The notes under the pieces: model-generated
The model's database searches: none
Told to the model about the DNA's origin: nothing
Seen by the model: the letters and a program-made list of their open reading frames with translations, nothing else
Translations under genes and position numbers: made by a program
Part shown: piece by piece, positions 17,164-25,787 of the stretch
Numbering within the stretch: the stretch's first letter is position 1
How the letters are laid out: the number at the start of each line of letters is the position of its first letter
Origin: Desulfatibacillum alkenivorans DSM 16219
Lineage (GTDB): Bacteria; Desulfobacterota; Desulfobacteria; Desulfobacterales; Desulfatibacillaceae
Reading direction: 5' to 3'
Assembly (NCBI RefSeq): GCF_900142135.1
Contig: NZ_FQZU01000007.1
Coordinates: 149,657 to 213,656 of the forward strand
Length of the DNA: 64,000 bases

Positions 17164-17239
17164 TGGCGCCCCCGGCAAGGATCGAACTTGCGACACCAGG
17201 ATTAGGAATCCTGTGCTCTATCCACTGAGCTACGGGGGC
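17164..17239 (-). tRNA. tRNA-Arg (anticodon CCU)
   Basis: 76 bases forming a full cloverleaf. The acceptor GCCCCCG pairs with CGGGGGC; the D arm is GCTC...GAGC; the anticodon stem CAGGA/TCCTG has loop TTCCTAA, giving anticodon CCT; the T arm is GCAAG-TTCGATC-CTTGC. Discriminator G and an encoded CCA end the gene. It reads AGG codons. Confidence 0.97.
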
Positions 17240-17331
17240 TTTTTCGTCCCGGCCTTCCATATAGGAAAAAAACCGGGCCGCGCCGGATTGTCCGCAAATA
17301 AAATCTAACAAACAGCCAACCGGCACGGGCC

Positions 17332-17360
17332 TTTAGAGCAATATTTAGCGCTGATGTCAA
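17332..17360 (-). promoter_or_regulatory. Putative sigma-70 promoter of tRNA-Arg
   Basis: On the minus strand TTGACA (17360-17355), 17 bases, then TCTAAA (17337-17332). Transcription would begin near 17325, about 85 bases before the tRNA. Confidence 0.5.
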
Positions 17361-17409
17361 GCCCAAATAAGAATTGATCCGGGCTTTTATGGAAATGCTT
17401 CGATATCGC

Positions 17410-17425
17410 TCGCCCTATAGGGCGA
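17410..17425. promoter_or_regulatory. 16-bp perfect palindrome upstream of CBS-ACT promoter
   Basis: TCGCCCTATAGGGCGA is perfectly self-complementary, with no loop. It lies about 190 bases upstream of the -24/-12 element at 17612, where activators of sigma-54 promoters often bind. It could instead be a chance hairpin. Confidence 0.3.
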
Positions 17426-17611
17426 TCCGCCTTTTTTCCGGCTTTCAGAGGCCTCCGATCTCCTTTCGGCAGCCGCCTCAGCGAAAATTTTCATAAACGG
17501 TCGATTCCTTTAACGGGGTGTAAAGAAAACCGACGCATGCACTTTGACATAACTTTTTATTATAATGAATAAAATCAATTAGATAAATCCTTGTTTGCAG
17601 AAATATTCTCC

Positions 17612-17627
17612 TGGCACGGAGCCTGCT
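17612..17627 (+). promoter_or_regulatory. Sigma-54-type (-24/-12) promoter
   Basis: TGGCACG-GAGC-CTGCT matches the consensus TGGCACGNNNNTTGCW with one mismatch and exact GG-N10-GC spacing. Transcription would start near 17638, leaving about 130 bases before the CBS-ACT gene. A TTGACA (17544) and TATAAT (17561) just upstream are only 11 bases apart and are not a good sigma-70 pair. Confidence 0.65.
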
Positions 17628-17767
17628 TATATCCATTGTCATGCAAGCCCGGCGGCGTTAACCGGGCAAGGCGGAAAACAGAGCCGGAAGCCCCGCGCAT
17701 GCCCGGGCCAATTCCACCCGGCGCCATCAGCGGCGAAATATTCACAACCCGAAAAGGGGGTGAGACC

Positions 17768-18481
17768 ATGCTAATAAAGGATTGGATGAAGCAGGACGGA
17801 GTCTCGGTCAACACCGACTCCACGGTCAAGGAAGCCAGGCGGCTGATGGAAGTCTGCCACACCCGCACCCTGCCTGTTCTCAAGAAAGGCAAGCTGGTCG
17901 GGGTCGTGACGGACCGGGATCTCAAGAGGGCTGCGCCTTCGGACGCCACCACCCTCTCCCGGCATGAAATCGCCTATTTGCAGGAAAAAATAGCAGTCAA
18001 GGACGTCATGACCAAGGACCCCGTCACCTTGGCGCCCACGGACACCGTGGAGCAGGCGGCTATGCTTTTTTTGGAGAAGAAAATCTCCGGTGCGCCGGTC
18101 ATGGACGACAAGGGCCGCCTCATGGGGACCATCACCCAGGACGAGCTTTTCAAGGTGCTGATCACCCTCACCGGCGCCTGGCATCGGGGCATTCAGTTCG
18201 GATTTCTTTTGGACGACCGGCCCGGCTCCATCAAGGAGGTTGCAGACATCATTCGGGATTACGACGGCCGAATCCTGAGCATTCTCAGTTCCATGGAAAA
18301 GGCGCCCTGGAAAAGCCGGTTCGTGTATATCCGCATCCGGCCCATGGACAAAAATTTGCTGCAGCCTTTGCTCGATGAACTGCGCAAAGTCGCCACTATC
18401 CTGTACGTTCTGGATCAGACCGAAGGTTCTCGCCTGACCCTGGGAGCGGATGTGGACGCAGAGCCGGCGGAGGTTGTGTAG
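17768..18481 (+). CDS. CBS-ACT domain protein (AcuB-like)
   Basis: 237 residues. Two CBS domains: LIKDWMKQDGVSVNTDSTV to GVVTDRDLKRA, and IAVKDVMTKDPVTLAPTDTV to GTITQDELFKV. They are followed by an ACT-like domain (about 145-215, HRGIQFGFLLDDRPGSIKEV). Family: AcuB-type regulators, where CBS binds adenine nucleotides and ACT a small metabolite. The ATG at 17768 follows AAGGGGGTGAG. Upstream in-frame codons back to 17591 would run through the -24/-12 promoter, so they were not used. The partner enzyme is unknown. It is monocistronic and ends just before the first 146-bp repeat. Confidence 0.88.
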   Translation: MLIKDWMKQDGVSVNTDSTVKEARRLMEVCHTRTLPVLKKGKLVGVVTDRDLKRAAPSDATTLSRHEIAYLQEKIAVKDVMTKDPVTLAPTDTVEQAAMLFLEKKISGAPVMDDKGRLMGTITQDELFKVLITLTGAWHRGIQFGFLLDDRPGSIKEVADIIRDYDGRILSILSSMEKAPWKSRFVYIRIRPMDKNLLQPLLDELRKVATILYVLDQTEGSRLTLGADVDAEPAEVV

Positions 18482-18958
18482 AGCTAAAAACAATTTTCCG
18501 GTTTGGGGCGGGCGGGCCTTAGGTTTCCCCGTTTTATCCCTGGCGTCTTAGGGAAGAGGGCGATCCTCTTCCCGATGCGTTCCTTCCTGTGTGTGTGAAG
18601 GCCAGGCCCGCCTCTGCTTTTTTTCCATTCGTTCTGTTGTCTTGACTTTTTTCTGATGAATGAAAATGTCAAACCAATTCAAAAGGTCGATTTTGGGCCT
18701 TTGGTTCTGCGAGCGCTTTGACTCGTCGGCACGAAAAAAAATTGGTCTTGGACAAATGAAAGGCAATGTCAAAAATGCCTTGAAAAACTGCGTTAACTTC
18801 GGTATTTGTAATCCATCTCCTAACAAAAATTTAAAATTCCGGGTGATCGACTCGTCTGCGCCCTATAAGGGCACAGATTTATTGGCGCTTAACCGTTCAA
18901 TCTTGCATTGCCGCTCGATGCGGCGTCAAATTATTTATCAGAATCTTGGGAGGGAAAG
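18482..18958. other. Gene-free stretch holding 146-bp repeat copy 1
   Basis: The 146-bp repeat occupies 18508-18653. The remaining 300 bases before the subtilase are AT-leaning with no clear promoter. Short overlapping frames here show no protein family. Confidence 0.5.
18508..18653 (+). repeat. 146-bp structured direct repeat, copy 1
   Basis: It matches 21943-22088 with four mismatches and no gap. It has internal structure: GGCGGGCCT near the left pairs with AGGCCCGCC near the right. Inside is a GGGAAGAGG/CCTCTTCCC hairpin and a shorter CTTC/GAAG hairpin. It then has a T-rich tail ending TTGACTTTTTTC. Possible roles: structured terminator, small RNA or non-autonomous mobile element. Confidence 0.9.
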
Positions 18959-21439
18959 ATGCAAAGAATATTTAGGGTTGTAGGAATTTTTCTTGTCCTT
19001 ATCCTTGGAGTTTTGACCATTGTTGCCACCACAAGCAGCAGCGACGGGGATGGAAGTGTAAGCGGCGGGGGCGATTCAGGCGATGCAGCTGTGTTTTCGC
19101 CAGCCTCCACCTTTCAGGAGCCCCAAGGGGTGGAGACTTTCCTCGTGGACGGCTCTGACGTCAAGGCGGCTTCCGACCAGATGCTGGTATATGTTTCCAG
19201 CGACATTACTCAGGCGCAATTGGACGCACTTGTCGCCCAAATTGAGTCTCTTGGCGGAACCATTATTGGGTCGGATTTGGAACTTTTGGTTATACAGGTG
19301 GAGACCGACAATGAATTGTGGATGATCGGCGCCTTGGAGGACATGGATGGCGTGGACGCAGCAGGCCTGAACGTCGTTGGCGGCGTCTCGGCGGTTGCAG
19401 CAATTCCTGATTTGGACGGGGACTGGTGGGTTGACAAGATTAACGCAGAGGACGCTTGGGATGTCACCACAGGGTCGGCGGGGGTAACCATTGGGATCGT
19501 TGATTCCGGCCTCAAGGCAGGACAGGAAATTTTGGATGAGAGCAGGCTTAAGCGATACGACTCCACAGGGAACGCCATTACCGATGACGATACTTGGGAC
19601 CAAACCAAAGGATATCATGGGTTATGGGTCACGGGGTACGCCGCAGGATACATGGACGATGCTGATAATTACGATGATCAATCCAATGGGAGTAATGTTC
19701 GCGGCGTCAATCAGGCCGCCAAAGTTGTCTTAGTGGATGTGGGAAAATTGGAGGGAAGCTGGTGCGTTCCCTTCACGGATTTTTGCTGGTCGCACAGCAT
19801 GACCCTCACTAACGTTTTAGGAGGAATAAAGACCGCCATCAACAAAGGCTCCAATATCGTGAATGTTTCTATTGGGGCCAGCACAAATGACTGCACTGAT
19901 GACGATTGTAAAAGAACCCGGCAGGAGGAATGGCGTAAGGGGAAAAACGCCGCTGTTAAGCTAGCCAGGCAGAAAGGCGTCCTGTTGGTTTTTTCGGCCG
20001 GAAATGATTCTTACAAGGATGACGATGACCTTTTTGATCTTCCCGATGATCAAGAAGAGCAAACCATGGAGGAGATGTGGCAAAATTACACAATCATAGT
20101 GGGCTCCTCCTTGGGCATTGATGGCAGCGATCTATTAATGGCGTCAGGGTTTTCCAGAATGGGTGATGTCGTGGATATCCTGGCTCCGGGTGACGACATT
20201 GGTTTTGCACAAGATGGCGTGGATGTGATTCGAGCCAGCCACACTGGCAGCGGCACCTCTTACGCTTCTCCCATAGTAGCCGGCGCCTGCGGCTTGGTGA
20301 AAGGCCTCAATACGACGCTATCTCCGCCGGAAATCAAGCATATAATCACCTCTACGGCTCCGGAGGTTGTAACCACCAGCGATTCTCCCAAAAAGCACCT
20401 CGATATGGGTGCGGCGGTGAAGAGCGCCAAGCTCACCCAGGATGTGGCTTTGGTTAAAGAATCGCAGCAGGCATTTTCGCAACTGAACGAAGAAAAGGAA
20501 CTTACTATACAAGTCCAGGTCCCGGACTCAGGCATTTCCGGAGTGGATATGCTTTTTATTACCGATATATCAGGTAGTTATAGTGACGATATCAATACAT
20601 TCCAGGAAAAAGCGGCCACTATCATTCAAGACTTGACCGACCGGGGCTTGGACATTCAGTTTGGCGTAGCAGCCTTTTCTGACTTCCCCATTGATCCATA
20701 CGGAGACGCCTCCTACAATGACGAAGCCTTTATTTTGTTTCAGTCGATTACGGATCAGGAGGCGGATGTCGTAAGCGCCATTAACCTGTTGGATCAACCC
20801 ATAAGGAACGGAAATGACACACCGGAATCACAATTGGAGGCGCTGTATCAGGCCGCCGGGGGTTCGGGAAGGGATGTGGATGGCGACGGTTCCTACAACG
20901 ACCCGGGAGATATACCTCCAACCCCTGTTGGATGGCGGGAGGGGGTTCAAAAGATAATAGTGCTCAGCACCGACGCTCCTTTTCATGACAGCGGCGAGGA
21001 ACCCGCCTATCCCGGTCCGACTTTTGGTGAAACCCTTGCCAAACTCCAGGAGCAAAAAATAATCGTCATTGGATTGGACAGCGGGGATTCGGAAGGCGAT
21101 TTGCAGGATGTTGTGAACGCCACGGAGGGCTTTCTTTTTGACCTTTCCTCCGATTCCGCTGAGATGGCCGACAAGATTGCGGAGGCCATGAACGAAATCC
21201 AGTCCTCTGTTGATATCTCCTGGCAAACGGTGACAGGGGAGGAGTTTGTTAAAAGCCTTACTCCCGAAAAATACACCGATGTGGCGCCGGGGTCTACACT
21301 GGACTTTGAACTCACGCTTACCAACCCCAAGAGTGTCGGCAAATACGCCCAGGATTATGATATCTTTATTTGGTTCAAGGCCGAAGATTCGCTAATCCAA
21401 CGTGAATGGCTGCCTGTTTCCATTGCAGGTGGGAAATAA
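18959..21439 (+). CDS. Secreted subtilisin-like serine protease with VWA domain
   Basis: 826 residues. The N-terminal hydrophobic segment (5-24) is an export signal or anchor. Residues about 55-150 look like a propeptide (I9-like). The S8 peptidase domain has Asp182 (IGIVDSGLKAG), His220 (KGYHGLWVTGYAAG) and Ser434 (GSGTSYASPIVAGACGLV), so the triad is complete. A von Willebrand A domain follows, with MIDAS motif DISGS (536-540). The C-terminal part (LTPEKYTDVAPGSTLDFELT) is beta-rich. Role inferred: extracytoplasmic protease with a metal-dependent adhesion or substrate-binding domain. Start ATG 18959 with GGGAGGGAAAG. The pair of genes is bracketed by the 146-bp repeats. Confidence 0.88.
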   Translation: MQRIFRVVGIFLVLILGVLTIVATTSSSDGDGSVSGGGDSGDAAVFSPASTFQEPQGVETFLVDGSDVKAASDQMLVYVSSDITQAQLDALVAQIESLGGTIIGSDLELLVIQVETDNELWMIGALEDMDGVDAAGLNVVGGVSAVAAIPDLDGDWWVDKINAEDAWDVTTGSAGVTIGIVDSGLKAGQEILDESRLKRYDSTGNAITDDDTWDQTKGYHGLWVTGYAAGYMDDADNYDDQSNGSNVRGVNQAAKVVLVDVGKLEGSWCVPFTDFCWSHSMTLTNVLGGIKTAINKGSNIVNVSIGASTNDCTDDDCKRTRQEEWRKGKNAAVKLARQKGVLLVFSAGNDSYKDDDDLFDLPDDQEEQTMEEMWQNYTIIVGSSLGIDGSDLLMASGFSRMGDVVDILAPGDDIGFAQDGVDVIRASHTGSGTSYASPIVAGACGLVKGLNTTLSPPEIKHIITSTAPEVVTTSDSPKKHLDMGAAVKSAKLTQDVALVKESQQAFSQLNEEKELTIQVQVPDSGISGVDMLFITDISGSYSDDINTFQEKAATIIQDLTDRGLDIQFGVAAFSDFPIDPYGDASYNDEAFILFQSITDQEADVVSAINLLDQPIRNGNDTPESQLEALYQAAGGSGRDVDGDGSYNDPGDIPPTPVGWREGVQKIIVLSTDAPFHDSGEEPAYPGPTFGETLAKLQEQKIIVIGLDSGDSEGDLQDVVNATEGFLFDLSSDSAEMADKIAEAMNEIQSSVDISWQTVTGEEFVKSLTPEKYTDVAPGSTLDFELTLTNPKSVGKYAQDYDIFIWFKAEDSLIQREWLPVSIAGGK

Positions 21440-21451
21440 AGGAAAGTCTGT

Positions 21452-21901
21452 ATGAACTGCTTGCGATTATTCAAGCTGAAACTGGGCTCAAAGGCTTTGC
21501 ATTGGCTTGTTTCCATCATTGCCGGGGGGATGCTGTGCGTCTCCCCGGCTACAGCAGGGTGTTCTGGGAAGGGAGCCAATGTGGAGATTTTGTATAATTG
21601 GTCATCTTTTATGAATCTTCCTGACAAGGTTCCGGAGGGGAAGCAAACCTGCCGGTACGAGGGCATCATGGCCGTGTGCCGTGTGCTGCAATTGGAGTTC
21701 CATGCCCCCCCTCCCTCCAGCGACGTTGAAACGCTCGAACAGATAATGGATCAGTTCGGGGCGGGGGTGGCAGGGCAGATTCCAGAATTAAATATCTTAT
21801 ATCTAACTGTGGTTAACGGGAGAACTCAGGAGATGAAAAGAGCCCTGGAAGAAGCCAATATTGCTACAGTGTCATATCTCACGGCGTCTTCAATAGACTA
21901 A
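21452..21901 (+). CDS. Small secreted protein, possible protease propeptide-like partner
   Basis: 149 residues. Signal peptide at about 12-36 ending SPATAG. The C-terminal 60 residues (from about TLEQIMDQFGAGVAGQIPEL) follow the same pattern as the subtilase's own propeptide region (ALVAQIESLGGTIIGSDLEL): 'L..QI...G..I.G..EL.IL.L.V......M..ALE...I..V'. Inhibitor-I9-type propeptides fold proteases and inhibit them. The gene begins 12 bases after the protease stop and shares its ribosome region (AAAGGAAAG). Inference: a trans-acting chaperone or inhibitor of the protease. No named family is recognised outright. Confidence 0.6.
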   Translation: MNCLRLFKLKLGSKALHWLVSIIAGGMLCVSPATAGCSGKGANVEILYNWSSFMNLPDKVPEGKQTCRYEGIMAVCRVLQLEFHAPPPSSDVETLEQIMDQFGAGVAGQIPELNILYLTVVNGRTQEMKRALEEANIATVSYLTASSID

Positions 21902-21942
21902 TGGATGGCATGCAAACAATAATTGCCTGCGATAATCTCAAA

Positions 21943-22088
21943 GCGGGCGGGCCTTAGGTTTCCCCGTTTGATCCCTGGCGTCTTAGGGAAGAGGGCGGTC
22001 CTCTTCCCGATGCGTTCCTTCCTGTGTGTGTGAAGGCCAGGCCCGCCCCAGCTTTTTTTCCATTCGTTCTGTTGTCTTGACTTTTTTC
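21943..22088 (+). repeat. 146-bp structured direct repeat, copy 2
   Basis: It is the same sequence and orientation as 18508-18653, offset by exactly 3435 bases. It sits 41 bases after the small secreted gene and before the DUF3108 gene. The TTGACT at its right end could serve as a -35 element for the next gene, but no good -10 follows. Confidence 0.9.
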
Positions 22089-22167
22089 CCTTGCCGTAGT
22101 CTATGAAAAGGGTCCGGCGTTGCGCCGGGCAGGAGGAAGAGTTTCGTTCCAGTCAGGAGAGCGGACC

Positions 22168-23007
22168 ATGAAAAACTTTGCATGCACATTGGGAAAGTAT
22201 ACGGCCCTGACGCTATTCGCCGCGTCTTTCCTGCTCGCCGGTCAGGCGGGGGGCGGAGTCAATCCCACAATGGAAATTCCTCAACGGATTCCTTTTTCGC
22301 CCGGAGAAAAGCTCACCTTTGAGCTTAAATGGCTTTTTCTGCCCGCCGGGACGGCCACCATTGAGATTCTGCCCATCGAGTTGATGGACGGCGAGCCTGC
22401 GTGGCACTTTGTGCTCAAGGCCCGGACCAACCGGTTTACGGACGCCTTTTACAAGGTGCGGGACCGCATAGACACTTATGTGGACCTGAACATGACCCGA
22501 ACCCTCTACTATAAAAAGATCCAGAGGGAGGGCGACACCAAGCGCGACGTGGAGGTCATTTTCGATTGGGAGAATCTTAAGGCTTCCTATGTCCAGGACG
22601 GGAACAAGGAAAAGGAAACGGAGATCAATCCGGAGTCCTTCGACCCTCTTTCCGTGGTGTACAAGTTCCGGTCCGGCGACATCGCCCTGGAACGGCAAAT
22701 GCAAGCCTGGGTCACGGACGGCAAGAAGTGCGTGGAGGGAAGGGCCTTTATAACCAAGGAGCAATCCCTGGCCGTTCCCGCCGGACGGTACGAAACCTTT
22801 GTCATGGAGCCGGAGCTGAAGCACGCGGGAGGCGTTTTTCAGGAAAGCAAAAATCCCTCCCTGCGCATTTGGTTTTCCAAAGGCCCGGAGCGGCAAATCA
22901 TCAAGATTCGAGGCAAGGTGGCCGTGGGCAGCTTTTCGGCCAATCTGGTTAAAGTGGAGAAACTTCCTCCCCATTTGCTGGATCAGGATATACCCGAGGA
23001 GGATTAG
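22168..23007 (+). CDS. DUF3108 periplasmic protein
   Basis: 279 residues, with a signal peptide (about 8-30, LTLFAASFLLAGQAGG). The body has the DUF3108 pattern: PFSPGEKLTFELKWLFLPAG, KVRDRIDTYVDLNMTRTLYY, FDPLSVVYKFR, GRAFITKEQSLAVPAGRYET and LRIWFSKGPERQIIKIRG. Family knowledge: beta-rich periplasmic proteins of unknown function. AGGAGAG precedes ATG 22168. The next gene starts 6 bases after the stop, so the two are co-transcribed. Confidence 0.85.
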   Translation: MKNFACTLGKYTALTLFAASFLLAGQAGGGVNPTMEIPQRIPFSPGEKLTFELKWLFLPAGTATIEILPIELMDGEPAWHFVLKARTNRFTDAFYKVRDRIDTYVDLNMTRTLYYKKIQREGDTKRDVEVIFDWENLKASYVQDGNKEKETEINPESFDPLSVVYKFRSGDIALERQMQAWVTDGKKCVEGRAFITKEQSLAVPAGRYETFVMEPELKHAGGVFQESKNPSLRIWFSKGPERQIIKIRGKVAVGSFSANLVKVEKLPPHLLDQDIPEED

Positions 23008-23013
23008 CTGGTT

Positions 23014-24621
23014 TTGATAGGCGCGTCTGAAATCACCGAACGAGACTTTGCGCTCCAGGAATTGGCCAAGCGCAGGCAAAGCCTGGAGTCCGTATACGTC
23101 AATCTGGGGAGGCTGCAATACCTTGTCCAGGAATACACCCCGTGCATCCATTTGGAAACCATGGAGGTGCTGGACGACCTTTTGCTCCGGGAAGAGCACA
23201 CCAACCGGCGCACAGCCTATTTCACCTACCGCAAGGCGGCCGATGTTCTGGCCATGGCCGTGGAAAAATCCCCGGACCCGGAAGTGCGGCGAAAAGCCCT
23301 TGCCATTTTGCGGAACATGGTGTGCATCAAGCACGGGGCCGTGCATAGGGCGGTGGCCGAATCCTTGGGCTCCCTGCCTTTGAACATACGGGGCCCGGCC
23401 ATGGAAACGCCTTCGGAAAAGGGGGCCTTGCCCAAAGCATCGTGGGCGTCCATTCTGCAGCAGGCGGGATTTTCGCCGGACGGGCCTCCCCTGGCCCAGG
23501 GCCGCAGCCTGGTGCTTCGCTCTCAAGACGATCAGGTGTTGGTGGTTAAGATGGCCCGGGACGGAGACTCCGTTCAAACCCTGCACGCCGAAGCCGCCTG
23601 GATGGAGCGCCTGGATCAGGAGGCTGAAGGATTTCCCGTGGACTTCCACGTTCCCAGGCCCATCAGCATGGAGAATAGCCGTGTGTTCCGGCTGGAGGAA
23701 ATCCCCAGGCATGAGGGCGGCCTGGAAAACCTGCATCCTCAAAGACTGGCCATGGCTTACGTCGCGCACGGCGATTATTTCACCTATCCCAACGATCCCT
23801 CCGGCCCGGGGCTTCCCGCGGGCGGCGAGTTTGTGGAAATCCTGGGAAAAAACGCCTGGCTTTTGGGCAGGCTGGGCGCCTCCGGCATGGTTCACACCGC
23901 GCCCATTCCGTTGTTCCACAACCGGGTTCAGGCGGGACGGCGCACGGATCGCGGCTTGTACGAATGGCCCCGCCAGGGCAGGCTGGACCAATGGCTGTTT
24001 TCCTGCCAATACCCCAATCTGTGCAGCACCGGCCTGCGGGATTTCGAGCATATTTTGGCCTTCAGCGGCCCCATGAGCGAGCTGTACCTTCACCTGGGCA
24101 CCCATGTGCTGAGCCTGGTTTTGGTGGCGGGCTCCTACTTCCGGAACAAGGACCCCGAACGGGTGGGATTAGACCCCCAGGGCGAACCCGTAGACGCCCG
24201 GGATCTGTTCGACCGCTCCTTGCTCATCACAGCCATCAGCGAAATTTTTTATCAGTATTACAGCGGCTTTGTAGGCCGGGAATTCACCGCCCCCCTGCCC
24301 CGGGACGTGGAGTCTCTGGCCGACGCCATGATCCGCGAAATGGGCGTAGACCGCTACATGGAGGAAATCCTGCGCGTCCATGACCAGGAGGCCATGACTC
24401 AGGAGGAGTTTCTCGACTTTCTGACCGGACGCGGGCTTTCTCCGGAAAAAGCCCGGTCATGCGTTCGGGGCAAAGAGGAGATCGTCCTGTACACCGGCCC
24501 GCACCTGGGAGGCTTCAACGACGTCATCTCGCTGCCCGAACTGATTTGCTTTGTCGCCACCGTCACCTCCCTGTGCGTTTCAGGCAGGTACGTGGAGCAG
24601 AATCCCCAACAAGCGGCTTGA
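23014..24621 (+). CDS. SidJ-like / pseudokinase-like protein
   Basis: 535 residues. Residues 1-135 are helical and HEAT-like (EVRRKALAILRNMVCIKHGA). A kinase-like N-lobe follows: LVLRSQDDQVLVVKMARD with Lys179, then HAEAAWMERL with Glu193, the spacing of a kinase Lys-Glu pair. Further on are RVFRLEEIPRHEGG, YVAHGDYFTYPNDP, GMVHTAPIPLFHNRVQAG and RRTDRGLYEWPRQGRLDQW. The layout recalls proteins annotated as SidJ-related pseudokinases; SidJ is a kinase-fold glutamylase. That link comes from memory of the family and is not proven here. TTG start at 23014 with AGGAGG 11 bases upstream. It is cytoplasmic, with no signal peptide. Confidence 0.6.
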   Translation: MIGASEITERDFALQELAKRRQSLESVYVNLGRLQYLVQEYTPCIHLETMEVLDDLLLREEHTNRRTAYFTYRKAADVLAMAVEKSPDPEVRRKALAILRNMVCIKHGAVHRAVAESLGSLPLNIRGPAMETPSEKGALPKASWASILQQAGFSPDGPPLAQGRSLVLRSQDDQVLVVKMARDGDSVQTLHAEAAWMERLDQEAEGFPVDFHVPRPISMENSRVFRLEEIPRHEGGLENLHPQRLAMAYVAHGDYFTYPNDPSGPGLPAGGEFVEILGKNAWLLGRLGASGMVHTAPIPLFHNRVQAGRRTDRGLYEWPRQGRLDQWLFSCQYPNLCSTGLRDFEHILAFSGPMSELYLHLGTHVLSLVLVAGSYFRNKDPERVGLDPQGEPVDARDLFDRSLLITAISEIFYQYYSGFVGREFTAPLPRDVESLADAMIREMGVDRYMEEILRVHDQEAMTQEEFLDFLTGRGLSPEKARSCVRGKEEIVLYTGPHLGGFNDVISLPELICFVATVTSLCVSGRYVEQNPQQAA

Positions 24622-24669
24622 CCGCCTGAGTTTTCCAGCAAGGCGCATAGCGACATCCAAGGAGGGGTT

Positions 24670-25278
24670 ATGAGCGCAGAAAATTCCGTTTACGAGCAAA
24701 CTTACCATAAATACCTGAGCGATCTGGCCGGCATCGATATTCCCCAGGCCTGTCAAACGCTAGGCTTGGAATACGAGGACGGAAAGGCCGTCATTAATTT
24801 TGTGGGCAGGACCTACACCGTGTCCCCTCAGGGAGTAAAAAACGCCAAGGGGCTGCAGCCTGAGTTGGGAATCTGCGTAGGCCTGATCCGATACTTGCTC
24901 ATGTGTCCGCCTTTTCCGCCCAAGGACGGAGGCTGGACAACATTTCGGGACATTAAGGGCGCAGGCCCCCTGACCGTGTATTGGGCCAACGACGTGGAAC
25001 AAGCTCTCTCGGATGTGTTTGCAGGCAGGCCCCAGGACTTGAAAACGGCTTCGGAAAAGTTGAACGCCGCTCCTCCGGATCAGGATTATTCCTATGACGT
25101 GCAGTTTCAGGTGCAGGCCTTATCCCGTATGCCCATGCTGGTGCTTTTTAACGACGGAGACGACGACTTTCCGCCCAAAAGCACGGTCCTGTTCCGCGAA
25201 AGCGCCGGAACCTACCTGGACCCGGAATGCCTGGCCATCCTGGGCGTGGCCGTGGTTCAAAGCCTTATCAGGGCGTAG
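24670..25278 (+). CDS. DUF3786 domain protein
   Basis: 202 residues with no signal peptide. The family pattern is clear: ELGICVGLIRYLLMCPPFPP, KDGGWTTFRDIKGAGPLTVY, then FQVQALSRMPMLVLFNDGDD and a C-terminal PECLAILGVAVVQSL. DUF3786 is common in anaerobes, often near corrinoid or iron-sulfur proteins; its function is unknown. AAGGAGGGG precedes the ATG by 6 bases. It is probably the last gene of the DUF3108-kinase-like-DUF3786 unit. Confidence 0.82.
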   Translation: MSAENSVYEQTYHKYLSDLAGIDIPQACQTLGLEYEDGKAVINFVGRTYTVSPQGVKNAKGLQPELGICVGLIRYLLMCPPFPPKDGGWTTFRDIKGAGPLTVYWANDVEQALSDVFAGRPQDLKTASEKLNAAPPDQDYSYDVQFQVQALSRMPMLVLFNDGDDDFPPKSTVLFRESAGTYLDPECLAILGVAVVQSLIRA

Positions 25279-25787
25279 TTGGTTGCCGGAGCCCTTAATT
25301 TTTCGAGGAGAGCTTCCAATATATAAAACAACATTGATTTCAGATATTTATGTATGCATTCCCACGCACAGCATGGGAACGAGAAGTCGGGTGGACAACG
25401 GTTGCATACACAGTTTAGCACGCCCCCTTGGGCGCCGTTTTTTGGGGCGGCGCTGGCAGAGTCGTTTGCCTCCGTGTTGCAATAGTAGGCGCGGCCGGGA
25501 TGATAGTCGAAATCGGGAACAGTCAGCGGACGGAAATTCCCTTTTGAAACCAGGGCGGCCCAGGCATGCAATGCCTGGGGCCGGAGGCCAAAAGGCGCGA
25601 CCCGTGAGGGATTTCAAAATTGGGAATGCCCGGCGGGCGAATGGCATTGCATGAATCCCTATTCTTATTCTTCATCCCCTGCAGGCCAATTCAACCTGTC
25701 AGACTTCAAAGGGCAATGTAGGTTCAGGGCTTGCCCTGCTTTTATTTGGTCTTGGAAAGGGCGTTTGGCATACCTCCGCCCCGCCGC
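25279..25787. other. Gene-free stretch with dispersed repeats
   Basis: A palindromic repeat at 25359-25379 (TTCCCACGCACAGCATGGGAA) belongs to family C, also seen at 32457, 32952, 43425 and 63595. The 25480-25660 part carries GGCCCAGGCATGCAATGCC and GGCCAAAAGGCGCG blocks shared with 32.5-32.8 kb and 63.4 kb. 25722-25740 has GGGCTTGCCCTGC. No gene is supported. Confidence 0.55.

Noticed and set aside
17138..17326. Small minus-strand frame across the tRNA
   Set aside because: It reads through tRNA-Arg and is a well-known kind of spurious call.
18484..18672. Similar small minus-strand frames inside both 146-bp repeats (also 21983-22189)
   Set aside because: Their likeness comes only from the repeated DNA. 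The frames start and end differently and lack ribosome sites, so the repeat is treated as non-coding.
22213..24105. 630-codon open frame opposite the DUF3108 and kinase-like genes
   Set aside because: It spans two real genes and their gap on the other strand, with shadow-like composition and no motifs.
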